Part shown: positions 36,207 to 44,817 of the stretch, piece by piece
Layout: each line of letters begins with the position of its first letter
How positions within the stretch are numbered: the stretch's first letter is position 1
From: Pseudoalteromonas sp. SMS1
GTDB lineage: Bacteria; Pseudomonadota; Gammaproteobacteria; Enterobacterales; Alteromonadaceae
Direction: 5' to 3'
Length of the DNA stretch: 64,000 bases
Assembly: GCF_021530565.1 (NCBI RefSeq)
Contig: NZ_JAKGBI010000021.1
Location: 1-64,000, forward strand
The notes under the pieces: model-generated
What the model was told of the DNA's origin: nothing
Seen by the model: only the letters and a program-made list of their open reading frames with translations
Databases searched by the model: none
Made by a program: the position numbers and the translations under genes

Positions 36207-36712
36207 GAGTACCTCCAAATTTTACTCAACCCATCAATGTAATACTAAGAGCTGGGTATGATAAATTCGCTCTGTTCCTAAATCAAGCATGAAAGTCTAT
36301 TTTTATTCAATAATATATTGATGACTATTGTTCGGTATCTGTTTATGAATTCTTTCTTAAATGACTTGGAATTTATAAAAGTTCTTTATAATTAAATAAT
36401 TAAGAAAGGAAATGTAAATTACAACAAAACAGTTTTACTTAAATGTAGCATTTCAATAATTGCAAATAATTTCATTTATTGAAACAAATCTAATTATTTC
36501 ATTAACTTATAAAATAATGATGTATATACGTAATTTTATTTATAAATAAAGTTAAGTAAAAAATAGTAAAACCACCTTTTACTATTAATAATTATCTATA
36601 TATATAGAAATTATACTGAGTTTTTTAATTTTTAAAAATTGAGCGGCATGTGAGTTGGGTTGGCGTTTAGTTGTGTGAATTGCAAAAATCAACTTCTTAA
36701 AATATACACATA
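36207..36712. other. Strongly AT-rich intergenic segment
   Basis: About 500 bp with very few G or C residues between 36300 and 36640, including a run of short TA repeats (ATCTATATATATAGAA near 36595-36610). It must contain the promoter of the 36206 minus-strand gene. No gene, tRNA or attachment site is visible. It could be a silenced H-NS-type target or a remnant of transferred DNA. Confidence 0.5.
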
Positions 36713-36740
36713 AAAAAACCGCCTTACGGCGGTTTTTTAA
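36711..36740 (-). terminator. Rho-independent terminator of the EF-G gene
   Basis: The hairpin AAAAAACCGCC-TTAC-GGCGGTTTTTT has a T-run on both strands. It lies about 20 bp after the EF-G stop. Confidence 0.93.
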
Positions 36741-36760
36741 AAGTCAGCTAAAGTAACAAA

Positions 36761-38848
36761 TTACTTAGCCGCTTTCTTTTCTTTCTCAGCTGCGATTACC
36801 GCGTCAGCAACGTTTTGCGGACATGGTGCGTAGTGAGCGAATTCCATTGAGAACTGACCACGACCAGACGTGATAGTACGTAGGTGACCAATGTATCCGA
36901 ACATTTCAGATAGAGGTACTTCACCCTTGATACGAACGCCCATTGCGCCAGCTTCTTGGTCTTTGATCATACCACGACGACGGTTAAGGTCACCGATTAC
37001 GTCACCTACGTTGTCATCTGGCGTGAATACGTCAACTTTCATGATTGGCTCAAGAAGTTGTGCACCCGCTTTAGGGATAGACTGACGGAAAGCGCCTTTA
37101 GCAGCGATTTCGAATGCGATTGCTGATGAGTCAACTGCGTGGAAACCACCGTCGAATAGCTCAACTTCAACGTCTAGTACAGGGAAGCCAGCTAGAACAC
37201 CTTCTTCCATCATTGACGCGAAGCCTTTCTCAACTGCAGGCCAGAATTCTTTAGGTACGTTACCACCAACAACTGAAGATGAGAACGTGAAGCCAGAACC
37301 AATTTCACCAGGCTTGATACGGTAGTCGATCTTACCGAACTGACCAGAACCACCAGACTGCTTCTTGTGCGTGTAGCTGTCTTCAACTTCTTGCGTGATA
37401 GTTTCACGGTAAGCAACCTGAGGCTGACCAACAACTAGTTCAACGCCGTAAGTACGCTTAAGGATGTCTACCTTAATGTCTAGGTGAAGTTCACCCATAC
37501 CTTTAAGGATAGTTTCACCTGAATCTTCGTCAGTCTCAACCTGGAATGACGGATCTTCTGCTACCATCTTACCGATAGCGATACCCATCTTCTCGTTACC
37601 ACCTTTGTCTTTAGGTGCAACAGCGATAGAGATTACCGGATCAGGGAAGATCATCGCTTCTAGTGTACATTCGTGCTTAGGATCACATAGCGTGTGACCA
37701 GTTTGAACGTTCTTCATACCAACAACAGCGATGATGTCACCCGCTTGTGCTTCAGTAAGTTCGTTACGCTCGTCTGCTTGCATCTCAACCATACGGCCGA
37801 TACGCTCTGTTTTACCAGTTGCAGAGTTAAGGATCGTGTCACCTTTTTTCATGCGACCAGAGTAGATACGGATGAACGTAAGTGCACCGAAACGGTCGTC
37901 CATGATTTTGAACGCAAGCGCTTTAAGTGGCTCATCAGCGTCAACTGTTGCAACGTCACCAGTAGGTTCACCAGTGTCTTTGTCAGTTAGAGGCTGAGGA
38001 TCAACTTCTGTAGGTGCAGGTAGGTAATCTACAACTGCGTCTAGTACTAGCTGCATACCTTTGTTTTTGAATGCAGAACCACAGAAAGTTGGGAAGAAAG
38101 CAAGGTCACGTGTACCTTTACGGATACAAGCTTTGATTTGCTCTAGTGAAGGCTCTTCACCTTCCATGTATGCTTCCATTAGGTCGTCGTCTTGCTCAAC
38201 AGCAGACTCAACTAGCATCTCATGGTACTCTTCAACTTTCTCAACCATGTCAGCTGGAACGTCAGTGATTTCGTAGTTTTCTGGAAGGCCAGTCTCGTCC
38301 CAGATGTATGCTTTCTTTTCTAGTACGTCAACAACACCTGTGAACTGATCTTCGATACCAATAGGAAGAGTCATAACTAGTGGGTTTGCGCCAAGTACTT
38401 TTTCTACTTGACCAACTACGCGGTAGAAGTCTGCACCCATACGGTCTAGTTTGTTTACGAAGATACAACGTGCAACTTCTGATTCGTTCGCATAACGCCA
38501 GTTAGTTTCTGACTGAGGCTCAACACCACCAGAACCACAGAATACACCGATACCGCCGTCTAGTACTTTAAGTGAACGGTATACTTCAACTGTGAAGTCA
38601 ACGTGTCCAGGAGTATCGATAACGTTTAAACGGTGGCCTTTCCACTCACAAGTAACAGCTGCTGACTGGATAGTAATACCACGCTCTGCTTCCTGTTCCA
38701 TGAAGTCAGTAGTTGACTCACCATCGTGTACTTCACCAGTTTTGTGAATCTTACCAGTAAGCTTAAGAATACGCTCAGTGGTCGTAGTTTTACCCGCATC
38801 AACGTGCGCGAAAATACCAATGTTTCTGTATTTCGATAAATCTGCCAT
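36761..38848 (-). CDS. fusA: Elongation factor G
   Basis: 695 residues with all translocase GTPase motifs: AHVDAGKTTTTER (G1), DTPGHVDF (G3), NKLDRMG (G4), then domains II-V with GMGELHLDIKVDILKR. It moves tRNA-mRNA during elongation. It stands alone rather than in a str operon (rpsL-rpsG-fusA-tuf), so it is probably the second EF-G common in Vibrio and Alteromonadales. Codon use is strongly biased as in highly expressed genes. A TATACT -10-like hexamer with a GC-rich CCCGCCG discriminator precedes it. Confidence 0.95.
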   Translation of the reverse strand: MADLSKYRNIGIFAHVDAGKTTTTERILKLTGKIHKTGEVHDGESTTDFMEQEAERGITIQSAAVTCEWKGHRLNVIDTPGHVDFTVEVYRSLKVLDGGIGVFCGSGGVEPQSETNWRYANESEVARCIFVNKLDRMGADFYRVVGQVEKVLGANPLVMTLPIGIEDQFTGVVDVLEKKAYIWDETGLPENYEITDVPADMVEKVEEYHEMLVESAVEQDDDLMEAYMEGEEPSLEQIKACIRKGTRDLAFFPTFCGSAFKNKGMQLVLDAVVDYLPAPTEVDPQPLTDKDTGEPTGDVATVDADEPLKALAFKIMDDRFGALTFIRIYSGRMKKGDTILNSATGKTERIGRMVEMQADERNELTEAQAGDIIAVVGMKNVQTGHTLCDPKHECTLEAMIFPDPVISIAVAPKDKGGNEKMGIAIGKMVAEDPSFQVETDEDSGETILKGMGELHLDIKVDILKRTYGVELVVGQPQVAYRETITQEVEDSYTHKKQSGGSGQFGKIDYRIKPGEIGSGFTFSSSVVGGNVPKEFWPAVEKGFASMMEEGVLAGFPVLDVEVELFDGGFHAVDSSAIAFEIAAKGAFRQSIPKAGAQLLEPIMKVDVFTPDDNVGDVIGDLNRRRGMIKDQEAGAMGVRIKGEVPLSEMFGYIGHLRTITSGRGQFSMEFAHYAPCPQNVADAVIAAEKEKKAAK

Positions 38849-39011
38849 TGTTTTACTCTATTTAAAGTAGAAAAATTATTCGGCGGGAGTATATCACCTC
38901 TTTAGGCGAACATCATCCTTGAAGTCGATTAAAATGCAGCCAATTTGCAATTAAAACGCATTCATTGCCGTATTGCATTGTTGAACGAGGCAAAATAAGC
39001 CAAATAAAGGC

Positions 39012-39800
39012 TTAATCACCATCTATGATGTCACCAACTTGACCGAGAACAGACCCTTCTCCCTGTCGGCTGCCCCCCTGTTTTGGCGCGCATTCAAGCA
39101 CTCTGTCAGCGAGTCTAGAGAATGGTAAGCTCTGGATCCAAACGGTACCATGTCCGCGCAAAGTAGCTAAAAATAGCCCCTCTCCACCGAAAAACATACT
39201 CTTTAACCCTTTTACTCGCTCAATATCAAACTCAATTCCTTCGCTAAAGCCAACCACACAGCCAGTGTCCACTTTAAGCATCTCGCCATTTAATTGCTTT
39301 TCAACAACAGTACCGCCCGCATGCGCAAATGCCATGCCATCCCCTTGTAAGTGCTCCAAGATAAAGCCTTCGCCACCAAAGAAGCCAGCTCCGAGCTTAC
39401 GCTGAAATGCGATATCCACTTTGGTACCTAAGGCTGCGCATAAAAAAGAGTCTTTTTGCAGATAAACAGATTCACCTAATGTCGCCATATCAAGCGCCAA
39501 GATAGAGCCAGGAAATGGCGCAGCAAATGCGACGCGCTTTTTACCACTCCCTTCATTAGTAAAATGGGTCATAAACAATGACTCACCGCTGATCAAACGC
39601 TTACCAGCACTGAACAATTTACTCATAAAACCCTGTTCAACGTCGGCACCGTCCCCCATTTTAGCTTCAAAATTGATACCCTCTTGCATGTAGTTCATGG
39701 CACCAGCTTCTGCTATCACCGTTTCATTCGGATCTAGCTCTACTTCCACCATTTGCATAGACTCACCAATAATTTCGTAATCAATTTCATGGCAATGCAT
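39012..39800 (-). CDS. AIM24/TIGR00266 family protein
   Basis: 262 residues. Glycine-rich beta-sheet repeats (GAMNYMQEGINFEAKMGDG, FGGEGFILEHLQGDG, FFGGEGLFLATLRGHG) are characteristic of the AIM24 family, which has a tubby-like/TRAP-like beta fold. Yeast Aim24 helps mitochondrial inner-membrane organisation; the bacterial role is unknown. No signal peptide. AAGGAG precedes the ATG. It is transcribed alone between the EF-G gene and the permease. Confidence 0.82.
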   Translation of the reverse strand: MHCHEIDYEIIGESMQMVEVELDPNETVIAEAGAMNYMQEGINFEAKMGDGADVEQGFMSKLFSAGKRLISGESLFMTHFTNEGSGKKRVAFAAPFPGSILALDMATLGESVYLQKDSFLCAALGTKVDIAFQRKLGAGFFGGEGFILEHLQGDGMAFAHAGGTVVEKQLNGEMLKVDTGCVVGFSEGIEFDIERVKGLKSMFFGGEGLFLATLRGHGTVWIQSLPFSRLADRVLECAPKQGGSRQGEGSVLGQVGDIIDGD

Positions 39801-39907
39801 TACACTCTCCTTTTTATTTGTTTGCTGTGCTGATTTTGATACTAGCTACTACTGTTAACTTAGTTTAAATCACCTTGCTTTGTATAACATGACAGTGTCA
39901 CGTCAGA

Positions 39908-41209
39908 TTAAAACCAGATAAATAATCCGAGCACCAACGCAACACCGAGTAACGGCACACATACGGTCAATACCGCGAGCGGCCAATAAGCATCTTGATG
40001 TTTTTCACCACAGATCGCCCTAACCGTTGTCACGACATAGCCATTGTGAGGCAGCGTATCCAGTGCCCCTGAACTTATTGCGACCACACGGTGTAATTGA
40101 TTAGCATCGACACCCAAATCCAAATAATGTGGTGCAACAAGCGGTAAGGCAATTGCCTGACCACCTGAAGCAGAACCTGTTAATGCGGCAATCACACTAA
40201 TAGCAATGGCAGCGCCTAATAATTCGTTACCAGGAATTGAAGTCATCAACGCAACCGCTTCTTGAAATGCCGGCGTGCCTTTGGCAACCGCACCAAATCC
40301 AACGACAGCTGCCGTATTACCTATGGCTACTAAGGCACCGGTTGTGCCCAAATTTATTGCCTGAGTAAGATTTTTAAAATAGTTAAAGTTCACAGCGCAA
40401 ATCGCCAGTACACCGCCTAAAAGGGCCACGATCAATGCACTTTGCTGCAATTGCTCATGGAGAAAGAAAGACAGTAATAAAACAACCAGCAAAGGGATCA
40501 AACCGGTGATCGGATGAGGTAAATGACGTTTATCTTCAACAGGATCGTCTTCTCGAGCAATAAATTGCTCGCCATTATTAACCGCTTTTTTAATCATTTT
40601 CACCAATAAGAAATATCCCAAAATCGCCATGAATATGGCCACAATTAAACTCTCTTGCCACGCCGCATACGGTGACGTTCCCAAGTACTTGATTGGGATC
40701 CAGTTTTGAATTTCTGGTGAACCTGCCGACGTCATGGTGAACGTCACAGATCCGAATGCCAGCACCGCAGGGATGAAACGCCGTGGCAAATTGGCATCCT
40801 TAAATAAACTCAACGCCATGGGATAAACGGAGAAGGCCACAATAAATACGCTGACCCCACCATAGGTCAGTAATGCACATGCTAATACTATCGCGAAGAC
40901 CGCATGCTTCATCCCAATTTTATCCGTGATGTAACGCGCAATCGCGTCTGCAGCCCCCGTATCTTCCATAAATTTGCCAAACAAAGAGCCCAACAAAAAC
41001 ATAAAAAACCAGGCTTGAATAAAGCCGCTAAACCCAGACATATATAGCGTCACAAAGTCCTGTCCAGACGCGCCATTGAATAACACAAGGTTACTACTGA
41101 GTGCCACAACCAGCGCACATAACGGTGCAGAAATAAACAGGTTCATCCCACGCAAGGTCAACCAAATCAGTCCTGCCAATGCCAGAACTAGCCCGAACAT
41201 ACTGAGCAT
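39908..41209 (-). CDS. GntP-family permease
   Basis: 433 residues with about 12 hydrophobic helices, no signal peptide, and AGAGGT upstream of ATG. Conserved GntP/CitMHS-like stretches include LLGSLFGKFMEDTGAADAIA, TSAGSPEIQNW, ALTGSASGGQAIALP and SGALDTLPHNGYVVTT. The family carries gluconate, hydroxybutyrate or related organic acids with protons. No catabolic genes are next to it, so the substrate is unresolved. Confidence 0.85.
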   Translation of the reverse strand: MLSMFGLVLALAGLIWLTLRGMNLFISAPLCALVVALSSNLVLFNGASGQDFVTLYMSGFSGFIQAWFFMFLLGSLFGKFMEDTGAADAIARYITDKIGMKHAVFAIVLACALLTYGGVSVFIVAFSVYPMALSLFKDANLPRRFIPAVLAFGSVTFTMTSAGSPEIQNWIPIKYLGTSPYAAWQESLIVAIFMAILGYFLLVKMIKKAVNNGEQFIAREDDPVEDKRHLPHPITGLIPLLVVLLLSFFLHEQLQQSALIVALLGGVLAICAVNFNYFKNLTQAINLGTTGALVAIGNTAAVVGFGAVAKGTPAFQEAVALMTSIPGNELLGAAIAISVIAALTGSASGGQAIALPLVAPHYLDLGVDANQLHRVVAISSGALDTLPHNGYVVTTVRAICGEKHQDAYWPLAVLTVCVPLLGVALVLGLFIWF

Positions 41210-41344
41210 TAAACCACCTCTTTTGTTATTTTTATGTAACTGTTATACGCCGAATTACACATGAAATAAAGGTAGGTTTTACTACAACCACCAAGTGTTG
41301 TTACGACGCCTCTCGCGTATTTTCATAGGTGCTCAAAAATTAAA

Positions 41345-41404
41345 TGAGAATTATTTTCAAAAACAAGTTGACACACACCTTAATGTTATTGATAATCAAT
41401 CTCA
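41345..41404 (+). promoter_or_regulatory. Promoter of sRNA copy 1 bracketed by two Fur-box-like sites
   Basis: TGAGAATTATTTTCA at 41345-41359 and TGATAATCAATCTCA at 41390-41404 each match the 7-1-7 Fur box TGATAATNATTATCA at 12 of 14 positions. Between them is TTGACA (41368-41373), 17 bp, and GATAAT (41391-41396). The second box covers the -10 and start site, so iron-bound Fur should block transcription. Confidence 0.85.
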
Positions 41405-41613
41405 ACAAAGTAAGTGACGGTTTATTTTGTTGAAGTACTCTATTTTGTTTCTCGACCCTGAAACACGTTGAGCGAACGTAACACGCTAGGTTAGCGCGAG
41501 CTATTTTACGCCCCTAAAATTGCACGCAAACAACCGACTATTTTACTTGCTACATTGCTCATATCAGTGACGGTAGATATGACACTAAAAGCCCGCTCGA
41601 CCCGCGGGCTTTT
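41403..41613 (+). ncRNA. RyhB-like Fur-regulated small RNA, copy 1
   Basis: Predicted transcript of about 211 nt from a start near 41403 to the terminator at 41587-41613. It has no open reading frame with a ribosome-binding site. The conserved core (41541-41582) includes CTACATTGCTCATATC. ACATTGCTCA is identical to the RyhB core in enterobacteria and Vibrio. TCATATC and GATATGA form a 7-bp stem with a 10-nt loop. The terminator is GCCCGC/GCGGGC plus TTTT. This is the first of three tandem copies. Inferred role: pairing with mRNAs of iron-using proteins under iron starvation. Confidence 0.82.
41587..41613 (+). terminator. Terminator of sRNA copy 1
   Basis: AAAAGCCCGC pairs with GCGGGCTTTT around a 7-nt loop, immediately after the conserved hairpin. 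Confidence 0.9.
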
Positions 41614-41733
41614 CTATGCCTGTAACCCCGCACTTTTATCATCTATAACAAGCGTTTATAAACCCCATGATCTCAGTTTAATACCCCATATACACAACTA
41701 TTCAATACGCGACTGCATCACCATAAATATAAA

Positions 41734-41794
41734 TGAGAATTATTTTCATAAAAAATATTGACATAGATCAAAATACAATTGATAATCAATCTCA
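41734..41794 (+). promoter_or_regulatory. Promoter of sRNA copy 2 bracketed by two Fur-box-like sites
   Basis: The same arrangement as copy 1: TGAGAATTATTTTCA (41734-41748), TTGACA (41758-41763), 17-bp spacer, GATAAT (41781-41786), TGATAATCAATCTCA (41780-41794). Both boxes are identical to those of copy 1, although the spacer between them differs. Confidence 0.85.
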
Positions 41795-42012
41795 ACAAAG
41801 TGAGTTGACGGCTTATTTTGTTAAGTACGCTAAATTGTTTCAAGACCCTGAAACACGTGATGCACACGTAAAATGCTTGGTTGCAGATGCTTTGCTCTAA
41901 CGCCCCTTAAAGTAAAGCATACTCAACCTACTTACTAATTTTACTTGCTACATTGCTCATATCGGTGACGGTAGATATGATCATTAAAAGCCCGCTATTG
42001 CGGGCTTTTTTA
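41793..42012 (+). ncRNA. RyhB-like Fur-regulated small RNA, copy 2
   Basis: Predicted about 219 nt. The 5' part shares the blocks CTCAACAAAG, TTTTGTT and GACCCTGAAACACGT with copies 1 and 3; the region 41860-41935 is divergent. The core at 41939-41980 is identical to copy 3 and differs from copy 1 by one base in the loop (G for A). It ends in GCCCGC-TATT-GCGGGC and TTTTTT. Conservation limited to the promoter, 5' blocks, core and terminator is what selection on an RNA would leave. Confidence 0.82.
41986..42012 (+). terminator. Terminator of sRNA copy 2
   Basis: AAAAGCCCGC-TATT-GCGGGC followed by six T residues. Confidence 0.92.
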
Positions 42013-42085
42013 TTTCAATTATGCCCGCTTGCACCGATGCCCTACTCTGAGATCGCAACACTTCATCAATACACACCGATACAAA

Positions 42086-42145
42086 TGAGAATTATTTTCA
42101 AATAAGTGTTGACACACCTTCAAATCTAATTGATAATCAATCTCA
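42086..42145 (+). promoter_or_regulatory. Promoter of sRNA copy 3 bracketed by two Fur-box-like sites
   Basis: TGAGAATTATTTTCA (42086-42100), TTGACA (42109-42114), 17 bp, GATAAT (42132-42137), TGATAATCAATCTCA (42131-42145). This is the third repeat of the same architecture. Confidence 0.85.
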
Positions 42146-42361
42146 ACAAAGCAGACAAGCACTCACTTTGTTGACGTACTCAAATTTGTTTCTCGACCCC
42201 GAAACACGTGTCGCGCACGTAAACAGCTTTAGGTTGTCAGTGATGAACTTTAACGCCCCTTAACGTGATTCACTAACAACCGACTTACTATTTTACTTGC
42301 TACATTGCTCATATCGGTGACGGTAGATATGAACCTAAAAGGCCCTTCTGGGCCTTTTTTA
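42144..42361 (+). ncRNA. RyhB-like Fur-regulated small RNA, copy 3
   Basis: Predicted about 218 nt. The core at 42291-42332 matches copy 2 exactly (CTACATTGCTCATATC, GGTGACGGTA loop, GATATGA). The 5' block is CTCGACCCCGAAACACGTG. The terminator has changed sequence to GGCCC-TTCT-GGGCC while keeping the stem, a compensatory change that supports RNA function. The transcript ends just before the Cache-GGDEF gene, so read-through could occur but is not required. Confidence 0.82.
42337..42361 (+). terminator. Terminator of sRNA copy 3
   Basis: AAAAGGCCC-TTCT-GGGCCTTTTTT, a stable stem with six T residues. Confidence 0.92.
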
Positions 42362-42453
42362 TTGCCCCTTTGTACCCATTTGTAATCTCATGTAATAGCA
42401 TCTAATTTGTGCCCTTGATAGAGTTGGCTGCCTTTGATTTCTTGCAACTTGCC

Positions 42454-43872
42454 ATGACCAAAACACGCTATCGATATAATTTAATTTTAACGATACTGCT
42501 ACTGGCTGGGTTTATCTTTACCAGCTGGTTTAGTCTAGTCATCGCCAAGCAATCCTTATTTAACGGTATCGAAAACGACGCATTGCCTTTGACCAGCCAC
42601 CTTATTCATACTGATCTGCAAAAGCAGCTACAAGCTCCGATTATTATTTCTGCGCAAATGGCAAACAACACTTTTTTGCATGCCTGGTTGATGACAGCTC
42701 AAGATAATAAACAATTGCTATTTGAATATTTAAGACAAATGCGGCGTGAGTTCGGGGCTGTTACCAGTTTTTTGGTGACCAGTGAAGACCAAACCTACTA
42801 TCGCTATGACGGCGAAACGTCACAGTTAGATAGTTTAAATGCGCGAGACAATTGGTATCGAGAAACCATAGATAATTCAAATCCGTACACTTTAAATGTG
42901 GACTTTGACCCACGTGATGACCATCAAGCAGTTGTCTTTGTAAACCACAAAATTCAGCACAATGGTGTACTGGTTGGCATTACGGGCGTTGGGGTAAAAC
43001 TTGACCACCTAAAGCGATTAATTGATAAATATCAGCATACCTACAATAGAAAAGTTTATTTTATTGATCATAAGGGCCGTTTACTTTTTTATAATGATGC
43101 GACATTTACCGATGCAACACTCGCCGATAAATTTGGTTCGCACAGCGCTAAACTACTCAATAAAAATCACTACAAACTCAGACTGGAACAAAATGAAACC
43201 ACCACATTTATTAACTCACGCTATTTGGCGCAATTTGGGTGGTACTTGGTTGTAGAGCAAACCTTGACACAAGACAAATCATTTTCGGACACGTTATACA
43301 TCAATTTATTCATGGGGATCGTGATCACCGCAGTGATACTGCTAAGTGCCCAATTGACGTTCAATCATTACCAAAAACGTCTCGAAAAAATGGCCACTTA
43401 TGACAAGCTTACCGATACCCACAATCGACAAGCCTTTGAACCTTTATTGCAAAAAGCGTTGCATAAAGCGCGCACGCAATTTACACCATTAACGATGCTA
43501 ATTCTGGATGTTGATCACTTTAAAAAAGTCAACGATGAGCACGGGCACTTAGTCGGGGACAAAGTCTTAGCTGAGGTCGCTCAGACATGTAAACGTATCG
43601 TCACAACCAAAGGGTTAACCTGTCGCTGGGGAGGCGAAGAGTTCGTCATTTTACTGCCCAAAGCCACATTAAATACGGGCCACGAGTTGGCCCAACAGAT
43701 CCACGAAGCATTGCGATCAAGTAACTGTGAGGTCAACGTCACTGCAAGTATTGGCATCGCACAATACCATATTGATGAGTCCGAGGATGGCTTATTAAAA
43801 CGGGCCGACGCAGCTTTGTATCGTGCGAAAAGCACCGGTAGAAATCGTACGGTGCTTGCAGAAGCCGCCTAA
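42454..43872 (+). CDS. Membrane diguanylate cyclase with Cache-type sensor
   Basis: About 472 residues. TM1 at about 9-30, a periplasmic dCache-like region (FLVTSEDQTYYRYDG, ARDNWYRETID, GVLVGITGVGVKLD), TM2 near 280-300, and a GGDEF domain. GGEEF is at 393-397 and LDVDHFKKVND is intact, so it should be active. The I-site position lacks RxxD (TKGL), so product inhibition is unlikely. Start: ATG 42454 chosen because the hydrophobic helix follows directly; an in-frame GTG at 42409 is an alternative. It lies just downstream of the sRNA array. Confidence 0.88.
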   Translation: MTKTRYRYNLILTILLLAGFIFTSWFSLVIAKQSLFNGIENDALPLTSHLIHTDLQKQLQAPIIISAQMANNTFLHAWLMTAQDNKQLLFEYLRQMRREFGAVTSFLVTSEDQTYYRYDGETSQLDSLNARDNWYRETIDNSNPYTLNVDFDPRDDHQAVVFVNHKIQHNGVLVGITGVGVKLDHLKRLIDKYQHTYNRKVYFIDHKGRLLFYNDATFTDATLADKFGSHSAKLLNKNHYKLRLEQNETTTFINSRYLAQFGWYLVVEQTLTQDKSFSDTLYINLFMGIVITAVILLSAQLTFNHYQKRLEKMATYDKLTDTHNRQAFEPLLQKALHKARTQFTPLTMLILDVDHFKKVNDEHGHLVGDKVLAEVAQTCKRIVTTKGLTCRWGGEEFVILLPKATLNTGHELAQQIHEALRSSNCEVNVTASIGIAQYHIDESEDGLLKRADAALYRAKSTGRNRTVLAEAA

Positions 43873-44817
43873 TCAGCGGCGATTTTTTCTCGCCCGAGCG
43901 CGGCGCTGACGCTTCTCTTCTTCACGTGCTGCTTTTTTTGCCTCTGCTGCGGCGCGAATTTCTGCCACCATCAGCTCTTCATCTTCGCGCATCTGCGGGG
44001 TTTCCATTGTAACCCTGCCAAGGATTGCATCACGTAATTCGTTAATGAGGATTTCCGACATTTTATGCGTATCGACTTGATTGCCACCGCGAATACATCC
44101 GCGCTTACGGCCAGCCATTTCAATAAAGGTCCAGTCACACTCTGGTAACTCGTCGATTTTGTAACGGCTTTGTAATAGCTCCGGATAAGCCTTCAATAAG
44201 TACTCAGCAGTATAACTCGCCACTTCCTCATAATTAATGGCCGTATCACGAATTGCCCCTGTTGCAGCCAGTCGATAACCTGAGTTTTCGTTTTCTACCT
44301 TTGGCCAAAGCATTCCCGGCGTGTCGTACAACATAATGCCATCTTCCAAACGAATGCGCTGCTGTGCTTTAGTCACCGCAGGCTCGTTACCCGTTTTTGC
44401 GACAATACGACCTGCCAGAATGTTAATCAGTGTCGACTTGCCAACATTGGGGATCCCCATAATCATGGCTTTGAGCTGTTTGTCCTGACCCACTTTATGC
44501 GGTGCAAGTTTTTTACACAAGGTATTAATACGGTGTACTTCTGCCGCTTTGTCATGACCAAATGCCAGCGTTTTAACGCCGTCTTCTTGCTCGAAATATG
44601 CCATCCAAGCCTTGGTCATATCCGGGTCAGCCAGATCTGCTTTATTCAAGATTTTGATGACCGGCTTGTCACCACGCAGCTGCGTTACCATTGGGTTTTC
44701 ACTGCTATATGGGATACGTGCATCAAGCACTTCGATAATGACATCCATTTGCGGCATGATCTCTTTGATCTCATTGCGCGCCTTATTCATATGCCCAGGA
44801 AACCATTGGATGGCCAT
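43873..44817 (-). CDS. ylqF: Ribosome biogenesis GTPase YlqF/RbgA
   Basis: 314 residues from MAIQWFPGHMNKARNEIKE. GGAGAG lies 7 bp upstream, so an earlier in-frame ATG is rejected. It is a circularly permuted GTPase: NKADL (G4) precedes GIPNVGKSTLIN (G1) and DTPGMLWPK (G3). The family assists late 50S subunit assembly. A basic C-terminal tail (RQRRARARKNRR) suits rRNA contact. Convergent with the Cache-GGDEF gene. Confidence 0.94.
   Translation of the reverse strand: MAIQWFPGHMNKARNEIKEIMPQMDVIIEVLDARIPYSSENPMVTQLRGDKPVIKILNKADLADPDMTKAWMAYFEQEDGVKTLAFGHDKAAEVHRINTLCKKLAPHKVGQDKQLKAMIMGIPNVGKSTLINILAGRIVAKTGNEPAVTKAQQRIRLEDGIMLYDTPGMLWPKVENENSGYRLAATGAIRDTAINYEEVASYTAEYLLKAYPELLQSRYKIDELPECDWTFIEMAGRKRGCIRGGNQVDTHKMSEILINELRDAILGRVTMETPQMREDEELMVAEIRAAAEAKKAAREEEKRQRRARARKNRR

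Noticed and set aside
41555..41761. 68-codon reading frame crossing the first small RNA
   Set aside because: It spans the conserved RNA core, the terminator and the next promoter, which makes coding implausible, and it has no ribosome-binding site.
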